A DNA stretch of 64,000 nt. Origin: Pontibacter oryzae (GTDB lineage Bacteria > Bacteroidota > Bacteroidia > Cytophagales > Hymenobacteraceae). The notes beneath the pieces are model-generated. The model did not search any database. It saw only the letters and a list, made by a program, of their open reading frames with translations, and had not been told where the DNA came from. The position numbers and the translations under genes are program-made. Positions 1 through 8,930 of this stretch are shown one piece after another (within the stretch, counting starts at the first letter, position 1; each line of letters opens with the position of its first letter). The DNA lies in the NCBI RefSeq assembly GCF_003576375.1, contig NZ_QWGE01000002.1:496001-560000 (forward strand), read 5' to 3'.

Positions 1-2
1 AT

Positions 3-233
3 GGCATGGCTGCTTTTCAGCTGATCATAGAGCGGTTACATGCTTTAAGCAGCATACAGGAGAAAGTAGGGCTGGAATTATACTCTGATGCCGAGCGGCA
101 GATGAAGTCATTGAAAGTGCTTTCTTACCTGGTGATTGCGCTGGCCGTGATTCTTGCCCTGTTAGTAGGCACGTTGCTGCAAACCTCCCGAAAGCTAAAC
201 AGGCTGAAGCAGCAACAATTTCATTGGAATTAA
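3..233 (+). CDS. C-terminal end of an unidentified membrane protein (partial)
   Basis: The reading frame is open from the left edge of the window, so this is most likely the tail of a longer gene; the ATG at 6 may be internal. The visible 75 residues are an amphipathic, charged helical segment followed by one strong membrane span (about residues 42-62, rich in L, V, I and A) and a short basic tail ending in HWN. A helix then a terminal membrane anchor would fit a receptor, kinase or chain-length regulator end, but I cannot assign a family. A perfect hairpin terminator follows directly at 237-276. Confidence 0.5.
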   Translation, partial: GMAAFQLIIERLHALSSIQEKVGLELYSDAERQMKSLKVLSYLVIALAVILALLVGTLLQTSRKLNRLKQQQFHWN

Positions 234-236
234 TAG

Positions 237-276
237 TAAAAGCCCTTCCCGACTATACTTCCGAAAAGGGCTTTTA
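237..276. terminator. Bidirectional hairpin terminator between convergent genes
   Basis: Arms TAAAAGCCCTT (237-247) and AAGGGCTTTTA (266-276) are perfectly complementary around an 18-nt loop. The A/T ends supply a U tract in both directions, so it can end both the left-edge gene and argH. The loop and the right flank each contain a copy of the dispersed TATACTT heptamer (254 and 275). Confidence 0.8.
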
Positions 277-282
277 TACTTT

Positions 283-1620
283 CTAGGCTTGAGCAATGAG
301 CTTTTGGTAAGCGGAGGCCACGCGCTCAAAATTAAAGGCGGCCACAACTTGCTGCATCTGTTTAGCTATTTGTTGGTTGCATAGGTTACCTAGGCTGCCC
401 TCGTGTGTATGCATGGCCTCTGCAGGCGGTGCAAAGGTGCCTGCCTCTATTTGCTCTCCCACCTCCTTGTAAGCATCCCGGAAGGGTATTCCCTGCAGCA
501 CAAGCTCGTTTACGGCATCTACACTGAACAAGTATTTATACTTATCGTCTGCCAATATATTTTCGCGCACCTGTACCTGCTCTGCCATATAGGTCATCAT
601 TTGCAGGCAGCTGCTTATTTCCCGGAACGCCGGGAAAAGATTCTCTTTCAGCAACTGCAAATCGCGGTGGTAACCTGATGGGAGGTTAATTAACAACATG
701 CTGATGTCTGTTGGCAACGCCTGCAGTTTATTGCACTTGCCGCGCAAAAGCTCAAATACGTCCGGGTTCTTTTTATGCGGCATAATGCTGGAGCCGGTTG
801 TAAGATGATCTGGCAAGGTGATAAACCCGAAGTTCTGGCTCATGTATAGGCACAGGTCCATGCTCATACGGGCAATGGTAGCGGCTACGGCAGCCAGTGC
901 GGTAGCTACCGTTCGCTCGGTTTTGCCCCGGCCCATTTGCGCATACACCACGTTATAGTTCATCGACTCGAAGCCAAGCAAATCAGTGGTAAGTTGGCGG
1001 TTGAGCGGGAACGAAGAACCGTAACCTGCCGCTGAGCCCAACGGGTTCTTATCCGTGATCTTGTAAGCAGCCAATAGAAGCTGCATGTCATCAACCAAGC
1101 TCTCGGCGTAGGCGCCAAACCATAAGCCGAAGGAAGAGGGCATTGCAACCTGCAAGTGTGTGTAGCCTGGCAGCAGCACATATTTATACTTGTCGCTCTG
1201 TGCCTGAAGCACCTCGAAAAGGGATTGCACTTCCTGCACCACTTCCTGCAGCTGATGGCGGAAGTATAACTTTAGGTCAACAAGCACCTGGTCGTTTCGG
1301 GAGCGGCCACTGTGGATTTTCTTACCGGCTTCTCCTACCCTGCGCGTCAGTTCAAGCTCAACCTGCGAGTGGATATCTTCTACGCCAGGCTCAATGGCAA
1401 ACTCACCGGCCTCGATCATGGCATATATATTTTTGAGCTCAGCCTGCAGTAATGTAAGCTCCTCAGAAGTAAGCAGGTTTATGCTTTCCAGCATCTCGAT
1501 GTGGGCCAGCGAGCCCAACACATCGAAGCGGGCAAGCTCCATATCCAGCTCAGCGTCGCGCCCAACTGTAAACTTTTCTATCTCAGCAGCTACCGCTGTT
1601 TTTTTTTGCCAAAGTTTCAT
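283..1620 (-). CDS. argH: Argininosuccinate lyase
   Basis: Splits argininosuccinate into arginine and fumarate, the last step of arginine synthesis, in the cytosol. The 445-residue length fits the fumarase/aspartase superfamily. Visible signatures are SGRSRND (104-110), the GYTH segment with the catalytic-region histidine (about 152-155), and the superfamily signature GSSIMPHKKNP (276-286) carrying the flexible-loop serine. It is the last gene of the minus-strand arginine operon, 69 bp after the M20 deacylase gene, and is closed by the hairpin at 237-276. No truncation or missing motif was seen. Confidence 0.97.
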   Translation of the reverse strand: MKLWQKKTAVAAEIEKFTVGRDAELDMELARFDVLGSLAHIEMLESINLLTSEELTLLQAELKNIYAMIEAGEFAIEPGVEDIHSQVELELTRRVGEAGKKIHSGRSRNDQVLVDLKLYFRHQLQEVVQEVQSLFEVLQAQSDKYKYVLLPGYTHLQVAMPSSFGLWFGAYAESLVDDMQLLLAAYKITDKNPLGSAAGYGSSFPLNRQLTTDLLGFESMNYNVVYAQMGRGKTERTVATALAAVAATIARMSMDLCLYMSQNFGFITLPDHLTTGSSIMPHKKNPDVFELLRGKCNKLQALPTDISMLLINLPSGYHRDLQLLKENLFPAFREISSCLQMMTYMAEQVQVRENILADDKYKYLFSVDAVNELVLQGIPFRDAYKEVGEQIEAGTFAPPAEAMHTHEGSLGNLCNQQIAKQMQQVVAAFNFERVASAYQKLIAQA

Positions 1621-1689
1621 ACTTGTTCCCTTGTCGGGTGGTTTCTTAAATCGCTGAGAATAGGTACAGCGCAGATGTATACTTAAAAT

Positions 1690-2763
1690 CTAATTTTTAA
1701 TGATTACTTGCTCTAAGAGCTCAATGTAAGACCTTATTCCTTCTTTGATCTCATGCAGGTAAATATACTCATCGGCCATATGAGACCTTCCGGAGTACCC
1801 CGGCCCCATTTTGAGGGACGGGATTGGAAGCAAAGCCTGGTCAGAGGTTGTAGGAGAGCCGTAGGTGGTGCGCCCCATTTTTATGCCAGCCTGAACCAGT
1901 GGATGATCCAGGGAAATACCGGAGGGCTTCAGGCGCATGGAGCGCGGTTTAACCTCCGCCTTCACGTGCTTGCGGATAGTGTCCAGCACCTCCTCCATCG
2001 AATAAGCATCGGTTAAACGCACATCAACAGTAAATTGGCAGCTGTCTGGTACCACATTGTGTTGAGAGCCAGCCTGAATTATTGTAATACTCATCTTTAC
2101 GGGCCCCAGGTGCTCAGAAACCTCCGGAAACTGATAAGACTGAAACCAGTTAATGTCGGGCAAGGCTTCGTAAATGGCGTTTATACCTTCCTCCCGGGCA
2201 GCATGGCCGGCTTTTCCCTTGGCGATGCAATCCAGGACCAGAAGCCCTTTCTCTGCAACAGCCAGGTGCATTTCGGTTGGTTCGCCTACAATGGCCGCAT
2301 CCAGTTTGCCTAGCTCCGGGAGAATGAGTTCAATGCCGTCGCGCCCACTAATTTCTTCCTCTGCGGTTGCTGCAAGCACTAAATTATACCGGAGATCGTC
2401 TCGCTCATAAAAGTATAAAAAAGCCGCGATGAGCGATACCAGACAACATCCCGCATCATTACTTCCCAAGCCAAAGAGCTTTCCATCTTCAATAGCAGGC
2501 TCAAAGGGGTTGCGGGTATAACTGGCGTTGGGTTTCACGGTATCATGATGCGAATTAAGCAAGATGGTCGGTAGTTGTGGGTTGGCGTGCTTGTTGAAAC
2601 ACCAGACGTTATTTTTCTTACGGTTTACCCCCTGAACAGCCTTATCTCTCAAAAAACCAGTAAGCAGGTCCGCAGTTTTGTCTTCTTCCCGGCTCAGCGA
2701 TGGCGTCGCGATAAGTTGTTGTAAAAGCAACGTGGCTTCTTCGAATAGTTGCTGTAGCTCCAT
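1690..2763 (-). CDS. M20 family deacylase, probable N-acyl-citrulline/ornithine deacylase (ArgE-like)
   Basis: A 357-residue M20 metallopeptidase. Metal-site motifs are visible: SHHDTV (71-76), GLGSNDAG (98-105) with the bridging Asp, and the catalytic Glu cluster TAEEEISG (133-140). Family members hydrolyse N-acyl amino acids (ArgE, DapE). Its position between argB and argH, in an operon with an N-acyl-ornithine carbamoyltransferase, suggests that it removes the acyl group from N-acyl-citrulline just before ArgG and ArgH act. Whether the acyl group is acetyl or succinyl cannot be read from this gene. Its start codon abuts the argB stop (shared base 2763), which indicates translational coupling. 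Confidence 0.88.
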   Translation of the reverse strand: MELQQLFEEATLLLQQLIATPSLSREEDKTADLLTGFLRDKAVQGVNRKKNNVWCFNKHANPQLPTILLNSHHDTVKPNASYTRNPFEPAIEDGKLFGLGSNDAGCCLVSLIAAFLYFYERDDLRYNLVLAATAEEEISGRDGIELILPELGKLDAAIVGEPTEMHLAVAEKGLLVLDCIAKGKAGHAAREEGINAIYEALPDINWFQSYQFPEVSEHLGPVKMSITIIQAGSQHNVVPDSCQFTVDVRLTDAYSMEEVLDTIRKHVKAEVKPRSMRLKPSGISLDHPLVQAGIKMGRTTYGSPTTSDQALLPIPSLKMGPGYSGRSHMADEYIYLHEIKEGIRSYIELLEQVIIKN

Positions 2764-3551
2764 TAGTTCAGGCTTAAGGTAGTGCCGCTGTAGCTTGCTG
2801 TGTTTATACTTGTAAGTGCCTCAGCCTCGCAAATCAGCACTTCTGCAACTCCTTGCTTTAAGGCTCCAAAAGCGTTATCGAGTTTCGGGATCATGCCGGC
2901 ATGCACCACACCCTGGGCTTTCAGCTCATTATACTTATGCAGGTTTATATCAGGAATTACAGAGTTATCATCCGTTGCATCCTGCAACACGCCTTTTTTC
3001 TCGAAGCTATAAACCAATTGCACGGTATGCCTTGCAGCCAACGCGGTTGCCAAAACAGAGGCAATGGTATCAGCGTTTGTGTTGAGTATACTGCCTTTGG
3101 TATCGTGGGTGAGCGGGGCAAACACGGGCGTTAGGCCTGCGGCAAAAAACGCTTCCAGCGCTTGAATATTTATACTTTGGGAACCTGCCACGTCTCCAGC
3201 ATAACCGTAATCTATCTCACGAACTGGGCGTTTGTGAGCAGCAATACAGTTAGCATCGGCACCCGTAAGCCCGATGGCATTACAGCCTACCGCCTGTAGC
3301 TTTGCCACTACCTGCTTGTTAACCAAGCCACCATACACCATGGTAACCAAATCTAGAGTTTCAGCATCCGTTATGCGTCGGCCATCCACCATTTTAGGGT
3401 TAATGCCTAAGCGTTGACCCATGGCGGAGGCTATTTTGCCTCCGCCATGTACCAATAACTTTGGGCCCGGGAGCTGCGCGAAATCAACCAAAAAACCATG
3501 CAGCCGATCCGGGTTATCCAATACATTGCCTCCTATTTTAACTATGACCAT
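2763..3551 (-). CDS. argB: N-acetyl(acyl)glutamate kinase
   Basis: Phosphorylates the gamma-carboxylate of N-acylglutamate, the second step of arginine synthesis. It is 262 residues long, normal for the amino-acid-kinase fold. Visible features are the N-terminal VKIGGNV loop (4-10), the VHGGGKI nucleotide-binding glycine motif (about 34-40), the NADT segment and the C-terminal GAxxxG-like stretch. It lies in the middle of the arginine operon and touches the following M20 gene by one base. The 107-bp gap before it (3552-3658) contains a TATACTT copy and no clear terminator, so read-through from argF' is likely. Confidence 0.95.
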   Translation of the reverse strand: MVIVKIGGNVLDNPDRLHGFLVDFAQLPGPKLLVHGGGKIASAMGQRLGINPKMVDGRRITDAETLDLVTMVYGGLVNKQVVAKLQAVGCNAIGLTGADANCIAAHKRPVREIDYGYAGDVAGSQSINIQALEAFFAAGLTPVFAPLTHDTKGSILNTNADTIASVLATALAARHTVQLVYSFEKKGVLQDATDDNSVIPDINLHKYNELKAQGVVHAGMIPKLDNAFGALKQGVAEVLICEAEALTSINTASYSGTTLSLN

Positions 3552-3658
3552 CGTTTAGATTTTAGATGATAGACGTTAGATAGTAAATTTATACTTTCAA
3601 GGATATGGCCATAAAACCATTTTACAAAGCCTAACTTAAACATCTAACTTTAAATACT

Positions 3659-4609
3659 TTAAAGTGCTTCCAGCATGCGCTTCAGAACTGCCTGAGCGGC
3701 ATAGGTCCGGTTGTTGGCTTGCGCCAGCACCAGTGAGTTAGGGCCATCTAGTATTTCATCACTTAGCTCTACGTTGCGCCTTACGGGCAGGCAGTGCATA
3801 ACTTTAGCGCTGTTGGTAGCCTGTAGCTTCTCTTCCGTGAGCATCCATCCTTCACCCGCTGTCAGCACCTGGCCGTATTGGGTATAGCTCGACCAGTTTT
3901 TCACGTACACGAAATCCGCGCCCTCCAGGGCTTCCTGTTGGTTTGTAGTAATGGTAGCGCCTTTGGTAAACTCCTCTGCCAGTTCATAACCTTCCGGGTG
4001 TGTAATCACAAGTTCTACATCAGCTTGTCCCATCCATTCGGCGAACGAGTTAGCCACACATTGCGGGATTGGTTTGATATGCGGAGCCCAACTAAGCACG
4101 ACCTTTGGCTTTTTACCAGCAGGAACGTTCTCTGTAATAGTTAGCATGTCGGCAAGGCTCTGCAGCGGATGCCGCGTGGCAGACTCCAGGCTCACAATCG
4201 GGGTTTTGCTAAAATCGATAAACTGCTGAAGCAACTCTTCGCTATAATCCTCTTCCCGGTTCTGTAATTTAGGGAACGAGCGGATGCCGATAATATCGCA
4301 ATACTCCCCCATAACTGCTGCTGCTTCCTTAATGTGCTCCACGGTTGAGCCGTTCATAATAGCGCCTTCCTGTGTTTCCAGGGCCCAGCCTTCTTTGTCC
4401 AGGTTCATCACTATTACATTCATACCCAAGTTAATGGCAGCTTTTTGAGTGCTCAGGCGTGTGCGAAGGCTTGGATTCAAAAAAATAAGCCCTAATGTCT
4501 TATTCTCGCCAAAGTGCTTGTACTTAAAGGGGTTACTCTTGAGGTATAGTGCTTCCTGTACCAACGCATCCACGTTGGCAACATCTTGCACAGCGGTAAA
4601 TTTTTTCAT
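3659..4609 (-). CDS. argF': N-acyl-L-ornithine carbamoyltransferase (SOTCase/AOTCase type)
   Basis: Transfers a carbamoyl group to N-succinyl- or N-acetyl-ornithine instead of free ornithine. It is 316 residues long. The phosphate-binding loop reads SLRTR (47-51), where standard OTCases have STRTR. Other hallmarks are RHPLQSLAD and the C-terminal HCLPVRR. Together these place it with the Bacteroidota/Xanthomonas acyl-ornithine enzymes. The specificity position, Pro90 in the Bacteroides succinyl enzyme and Glu92 in the Xanthomonas acetyl enzyme (from memory of the structural work), falls here on Val90 in the STVEH segment. Substrate is therefore uncertain. It overlaps argD by one base (TAATG junction). 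Confidence 0.93.
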   Translation of the reverse strand: MKKFTAVQDVANVDALVQEALYLKSNPFKYKHFGENKTLGLIFLNPSLRTRLSTQKAAINLGMNVIVMNLDKEGWALETQEGAIMNGSTVEHIKEAAAVMGEYCDIIGIRSFPKLQNREEDYSEELLQQFIDFSKTPIVSLESATRHPLQSLADMLTITENVPAGKKPKVVLSWAPHIKPIPQCVANSFAEWMGQADVELVITHPEGYELAEEFTKGATITTNQQEALEGADFVYVKNWSSYTQYGQVLTAGEGWMLTEEKLQATNSAKVMHCLPVRRNVELSDEILDGPNSLVLAQANNRTYAAQAVLKRMLEAL

Positions 4610-5763
4610 TAAACGGATTGTGGTTCTGTTTGGTAAAGTATGGCTTCAAGGGCTTCGAGCAGACTGCTCACCTCTCTGGATCCGATGCCTAAAGGCGGTA
4701 GTAACCGCAGCGTATGATTATTTGAGGATGAACCCGTGAAGATCTGATGTTTCTGAACCAGCTGCTTACGGATGCCAGCACATGGCTGATCCAGCTCAAC
4801 GCCGATCATCAGGCCTTGTCCACGGACCTCTTTCACGCCTGGTAATTGGCTGAGCTCATCCATCAAACGGTGGCCCATTAGTGCCGCGTTCTGGATCAGG
4901 TTTTCATTTTCAATCACCTCAAGCACTGCCAATGCAGCAGCACAGGCAAGGTAATTGCCTCCAAAGGTGGTCCCCAGCATACCATGTTTTGCCTCAATGG
5001 CAGGTGACACAAGCACGCCGGCAACCGGGAAACCATTCCCCATACCTTTTGCCATGGTAATCAGGTGGGGTTTTATGCCAGCATGCTGGTGGGCAAAGAA
5101 TTTGCCAGAGCGGCCATAGCCAGACTGAACCTCGTCGAGTATCAACAGGGCTCCGTGCGCTTCGCAACCATTTGCGATAGCCTGCAGAAAATCTGTTTCA
5201 GGGATTTGCACGCCACCAACACCTTGAATGCCTTCTACAATAACCGCTGCCACTTCGGGGCCATGTTCTTTCAGGGCGCTATCAAATGCAGAAATATCGT
5301 TGAGGGGTATAAAAATGATGTTATCGGTCTTATTGATCGGGGCTTGTATTTTTTCGTCGTCGGTGGCAGCCACTGCAGCGGATGTACGGCCATGGAATGC
5401 TCCCTTAAAGGCAATTACCTTCTTACGACCTGTATGAAAAGAGGCCACCTTCAGAGCATTCTCGTTGGCTTCTGCTCCGGAGTTGCATAAAAAAAGGCTG
5501 TATTCCTCGCAGCTGCTTAGCTGGCCCAACTTGGTTGCCAATTCCTGCTGGATGGGTATTTGCACGGAGTTGGAGTAGAAGCCTATATCGTAGAGCTGGC
5601 GCGCGATGCGCTTTACATAGTGCGGGTGGCTGTGCCCGATGGAGATAACGGCGTGACCACCGTAGAAATCGAGGTAACGCTTGCCTTTGTCATCCCAAAC
5701 GTAAGCGCCCTCTGCCCGAACGGGCGTAATATCGAAGAGCGGATAAACATCAAATAGGTTCAT
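4609..5763 (-). CDS. argD: Acetyl(acyl)ornithine aminotransferase
   Basis: Class III PLP aminotransferase that converts N-acylglutamate semialdehyde to N-acylornithine. It is 384 residues long. Visible features are the CNSGAEANE phosphate-binding motif, AFHGRT, the ILDEVQSGYGRSG segment with the PLP-binding Asp, and MAKGMGNGFP carrying the Schiff-base lysine. It sits between argC and argF' in the arginine operon. The gap before it (5764-5849) shows no terminator. It is somewhat shorter than typical ArgD (about 400), with no motif lost. An ornithine aminotransferase role is less likely given the operon. Confidence 0.94.
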   Translation of the reverse strand: MNLFDVYPLFDITPVRAEGAYVWDDKGKRYLDFYGGHAVISIGHSHPHYVKRIARQLYDIGFYSNSVQIPIQQELATKLGQLSSCEEYSLFLCNSGAEANENALKVASFHTGRKKVIAFKGAFHGRTSAAVAATDDEKIQAPINKTDNIIFIPLNDISAFDSALKEHGPEVAAVIVEGIQGVGGVQIPETDFLQAIANGCEAHGALLILDEVQSGYGRSGKFFAHQHAGIKPHLITMAKGMGNGFPVAGVLVSPAIEAKHGMLGTTFGGNYLACAAALAVLEVIENENLIQNAALMGHRLMDELSQLPGVKEVRGQGLMIGVELDQPCAGIRKQLVQKHQIFTGSSSNNHTLRLLPPLGIGSREVSSLLEALEAILYQTEPQSV

Positions 5764-5849
5764 ATCTGTTGTTAATAATTAGATGTAAGAGGTTAAACAA
5801 TAGATAAAATACTTCACGTACATAGTTCAGTAAATTAAGTAGTTACACT

Positions 5850-6854
5850 TTAAAATGCAGATGCTTTTAACTTTAAACCTGCCTGCTCGCTCAACCCGAA
5901 CATCAGGTTCATGTTTTGTACAGCCTGTCCTGAGGCGCCTTTCAGAAGGTTATCAATCATACTGGTAACAACAAGGTTGCCCCCTTCTTTCTGCAGATGC
6001 AATAGGCATTTGTTTGTATTCACGACCTGCTTTAGATTAGGCGTGCTGTCAGCAATAGTTACAAAAGGGTGCCCGTTGTAAAAATCTTTATACAAGGCGG
6101 TGGCCTCAGAAAGGTTCAGGTCAGATTTTGTATAGCTCGTGCAAAGTATGCCGCGCGTAAACGGGCCACGGTAAGGCACAAAGTTTATTGCCGGTAATTC
6201 CTGATTCTGCATACCCTGCAGCGTTCTCCGTATTTCGTGCAGGTGTTGGTGGCTTAAAACTTTATAGTTTGAGATGTTGCCGCTGCGCCAGCTGTAGTGT
6301 GAGGTAGCGCTCAGGCTTTGCCCGGCTCCGGTGCTTCCTGTAATGCCACTAGTATGGATTTCGCTGGTGATTAAATTTTGCTGCGCTAGTGGCAGTAGCC
6401 CAAGCTGTATAGCTGTGGCAAAACAGCCGGGGTTAGCTATACTTTCAGCCGTGCGTATTTGCACACGGTTTAACTCTGGCAACCCATAAACAAAAGCTCT
6501 ATTACAGTCAGTTACAGTATCCTCGTTAAAGCTTTCATTCCAACGGAAGTCCTGGCTTAAATCAATTACTTTTATATTGGCCGGCAGTTCATCGCTTTCC
6601 AGGAATTTCTTGGATTCGCCGTGGCCCATGCACAGGAACAGTACATCAATCGCTGGGTTAATCTCCTCGCTAAAGTATACATCGGTATCGCCCAGCAGGT
6701 CTTTATGCACAGCATGCACCGGCTTGCCCGCCTGGCTTTTGCTAAGTATAAAAGTTACTTCTGCGTGAGGGTGGTTGAGCAGCAGGCGAAGCAGTTCGCC
6801 GCCAGTATACCCGGCGCCGCCTGCTATGCCCACTTTTATACTTACTCCGTCCAT
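5850..6854 (-). CDS. argC: N-acetyl(acyl)-gamma-glutamyl-phosphate reductase
   Basis: NADPH-dependent reduction of N-acylglutamyl phosphate to the semialdehyde. It is 334 residues long. A Rossmann start GIAGGAGYTGGELLRLL is present near residues 9-25, and the catalytic cysteine lies in NPGCFATA. A GSTGAGQS loop follows. The start codon at 6854 lies inside the last codons of argG (13-bp overlap), implying coupled translation. An alternative start a few codons in is possible, but the overlap arrangement is common in compact operons. Confidence 0.95.
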   Translation of the reverse strand: MDGVSIKVGIAGGAGYTGGELLRLLLNHPHAEVTFILSKSQAGKPVHAVHKDLLGDTDVYFSEEINPAIDVLFLCMGHGESKKFLESDELPANIKVIDLSQDFRWNESFNEDTVTDCNRAFVYGLPELNRVQIRTAESIANPGCFATAIQLGLLPLAQQNLITSEIHTSGITGSTGAGQSLSATSHYSWRSGNISNYKVLSHQHLHEIRRTLQGMQNQELPAINFVPYRGPFTRGILCTSYTKSDLNLSEATALYKDFYNGHPFVTIADSTPNLKQVVNTNKCLLHLQKEGGNLVVTSMIDNLLKGASGQAVQNMNLMFGLSEQAGLKLKASAF

Positions 6855-8044
6855 GCTGCGGCATTGTTTACGCTGTGGTACATCTTGGTCTGGTTGCCGA
6901 AGATTTTGGCAAAGCCTTTCACGTCATCAGAGGTCCATGCCCGATTCATTTCGCCATAGCTGCCAAACTTGTCGCTCATCAGGTCATGTGCGCTTTCAAT
7001 GCCTTCCACTTGGAAGCGGTATGGGGCCAGCACTACAAAAACTTTTCCCGTCACGTTCTGCTGCGTACTCTCCAGGAAGGCCTCGATATCTCGCATAGTA
7101 GGGTCCAGTAACTGACCCTCGTGCAGCCAGTTGCCATACCACGCCGAAAGTTGGTCTTTCCAGTACAACTGCCACTTGGTAAGTACATGCTTCTCTAGCG
7201 TATGGTGTGCTTTGATAATCACCATCGGGGCAGCCGCCTCAAAGCCTACGCGGCCCTTAATGCCGATGATCGTATCGCCCACATGTATATCGCGGCCGAT
7301 AGCATACGGCGCGGCAAGTTCCTGCAGGTGCTGGATAGCCTTTACCGGGTTCTCAAATGCATGATCGTTTAAGCCAACTAGCTCCCCTTTCTCAAAGTGA
7401 AGCGTTATGCGCTGCGGCTCATGCTTGCTAAGTTGCGTTGGGTAAGCCTCCTCAGGCAGCGGAAGATGTGAAGTAAGCGTTTCTTTACCGCCAACCGATG
7501 TGCCCCAGATGCCTTTGTTAATAGAGTACTGCGCTTTATGGAAATCCATTTCAACGCCGTGGTCCTTTAAGTAAGTAATCTCCTCTTCGCGCGAAAGTCG
7601 CTTGTCGCGGATAGGTGTAATGATTTCTACGTTCGGTATGATCGCCTGGAAAACCATGTCAAAACGCACCTGGTCGTTGCCGGCACCGGTACTGCCATGC
7701 GCCACGTAATCAGCGCCAACGGCTTTCACGTGGTTGGCAATGGCAATGGCTTGTGTTACGCGCTCTGCGCTTACGCTTAGCGGGTACACGTTGTTTTTTA
7801 GGATGTTACCAAATACAAGGTACTTAATACAGCTTTTGTAGAAATTGTCAGTTTCATCAAGGTGGGTGTGTTGTTTTGAGCCCATAGCATAAGCGCGGAG
7901 CTCTATTTCCTGCAGCTCCTGCTTGCTAAAACCGCCTGTATCCACAATGGCAGTGTGTACTTCAAGTCCGAGCTCCTGCGCTAAGTAAATAGCACAGTAA
8001 GAGGTATCAAGGCCGCCGCTAAAGGCTAAAACTACTTTCTTCAT
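6842..8044 (-). CDS. argG: Argininosuccinate synthase
   Basis: ATP-dependent joining of citrulline and aspartate. It is 400 residues long, the normal size. The N-terminal P-loop-like AFSGGLDTSY (7-16) and the HGSTGAGNDQVRF stretch identify the family. It is the second gene of the operon, 27 bp after the GNAT gene; that short gap contains two copies of TATACTT (8055 and 8073). Together with argH it finishes the pathway after deacylation of N-acyl-citrulline. Nothing is missing. Confidence 0.96.
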   Translation of the reverse strand: MKKVVLAFSGGLDTSYCAIYLAQELGLEVHTAIVDTGGFSKQELQEIELRAYAMGSKQHTHLDETDNFYKSCIKYLVFGNILKNNVYPLSVSAERVTQAIAIANHVKAVGADYVAHGSTGAGNDQVRFDMVFQAIIPNVEIITPIRDKRLSREEEITYLKDHGVEMDFHKAQYSINKGIWGTSVGGKETLTSHLPLPEEAYPTQLSKHEPQRITLHFEKGELVGLNDHAFENPVKAIQHLQELAAPYAIGRDIHVGDTIIGIKGRVGFEAAAPMVIIKAHHTLEKHVLTKWQLYWKDQLSAWYGNWLHEGQLLDPTMRDIEAFLESTQQNVTGKVFVVLAPYRFQVEGIESAHDLMSDKFGSYGEMNRAWTSDDVKGFAKIFGNQTKMYHSVNNAAAWTE

Positions 8045-8071
8045 CTTGTTAATTTATACTTTATGAGCAAA

Positions 8072-8758
8072 TTATACTTGTACTGTATTCATTTCAGGTG
8101 TTGAAAGCCCGGGTTGCTGCCCAGGCTTTTGGCGGTGGCGCATCCAACGCTCGTTTACGCTGGCATTCTTTGGCGCACTCTTTTTCTCCACTACTTCCAG
8201 CGGAATAAAGCTTTGCTCCTTCTCAGGGTCAAACAGCATGGCGGTGCAAAGGCAGTTGCTGCGGTTCTTAAGCTGCAGTATCTCAAAATTCACACAGCTG
8301 CGGCAGCCCTTCCAGAATTCCTCGTCGTCGGTAAGTTCAGAGTATGTAACCGGCTTATAGCCCAGACCTGAGTTGATGCGCATGACAGCCAGCGCCGTGG
8401 TCAGCCCGAAGATTTTAGCATCAGGATACTTTGTGCGTGATAACTCAAATATTTTCTGCTTGATCTGGCGGGCCAGGCCGCTTTTGCGTAGCTCAGGAGA
8501 AACAATCAACCCCGAGTTTGCAACATACTTTCCGTGGCCCCAAGTCTCGATATAACAAAACCCCGCCCAGGTTCCATCGGCATGCAAGGCAATAACCGCC
8601 TTACCTTCTAGCATTTTCTGGGCAATATAGTCCGGGGAGCGTTTGGCAATGCCAGTACCTCTCGCTTTAGCTGATGACTCCATCTCGTTGCATATTTGCA
8701 ACGCATGTATAATATGTTGCCCCTGGGCAACCATCACGATGAATGCAGGTTGATCCAT
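8072..8758 (-). CDS. GNAT acyltransferase, candidate N-acylglutamate synthase
   Basis: First gene of the arginine operon, 228 residues. The acetyl-CoA-binding motif A is visible as SPELRKSGLARQIK (87-100), as in GNAT enzymes. A C-terminal four-cysteine pattern, Cys152-x-x-Cys155 and Cys169-x-Cys171, could bind a metal and is unusual for GNATs. The operon otherwise lacks argA and argJ, so this gene is the natural candidate for making N-acetyl- or N-succinyl-glutamate. As I recall, a related Bacteroidota GNAT at the head of arg operons was assigned that role by mutant fitness data. Function here is inference from context; the GNAT fold is well supported. Confidence 0.8.
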   Translation of the reverse strand: MDQPAFIVMVAQGQHIIHALQICNEMESSAKARGTGIAKRSPDYIAQKMLEGKAVIALHADGTWAGFCYIETWGHGKYVANSGLIVSPELRKSGLARQIKQKIFELSRTKYPDAKIFGLTTALAVMRINSGLGYKPVTYSELTDDEEFWKGCRSCVNFEILQLKNRSNCLCTAMLFDPEKEQSFIPLEVVEKKSAPKNASVNERWMRHRQKPGQQPGLSTPEMNTVQV

Positions 8759-8838
8759 TTTATTAAAAAGGTAGTGCTAGGCTTTTAATGGCACAGCGCT
8801 TTGATCAGCTTAAATATTTGTGATTTGAGATAACGTAT

Positions 8839-8856
8839 GAATATGGCGAATATGGC
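8839..8856. repeat. Perfect tandem 9-mer upstream of the arginine operon
   Basis: GAATATGGC occurs twice head to tail with no spacer, about 80-100 bp upstream of the first arginine-operon start codon. It could be a regulator site or chance. No palindrome is formed. Confidence 0.45.
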
Positions 8857-8930
8857 AAGCCTGATAGCTGCCTAACATAATTCGGGATTCATAAAATGCT
8901 GGATTGATGACCACCACATAGGCAGTCGGG

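Noticed and set aside
1143..1436. Plus-strand frames opposite the arginine genes
   Set aside because: They are antisense to intact, recognisable arg genes and show no protein-like motifs.
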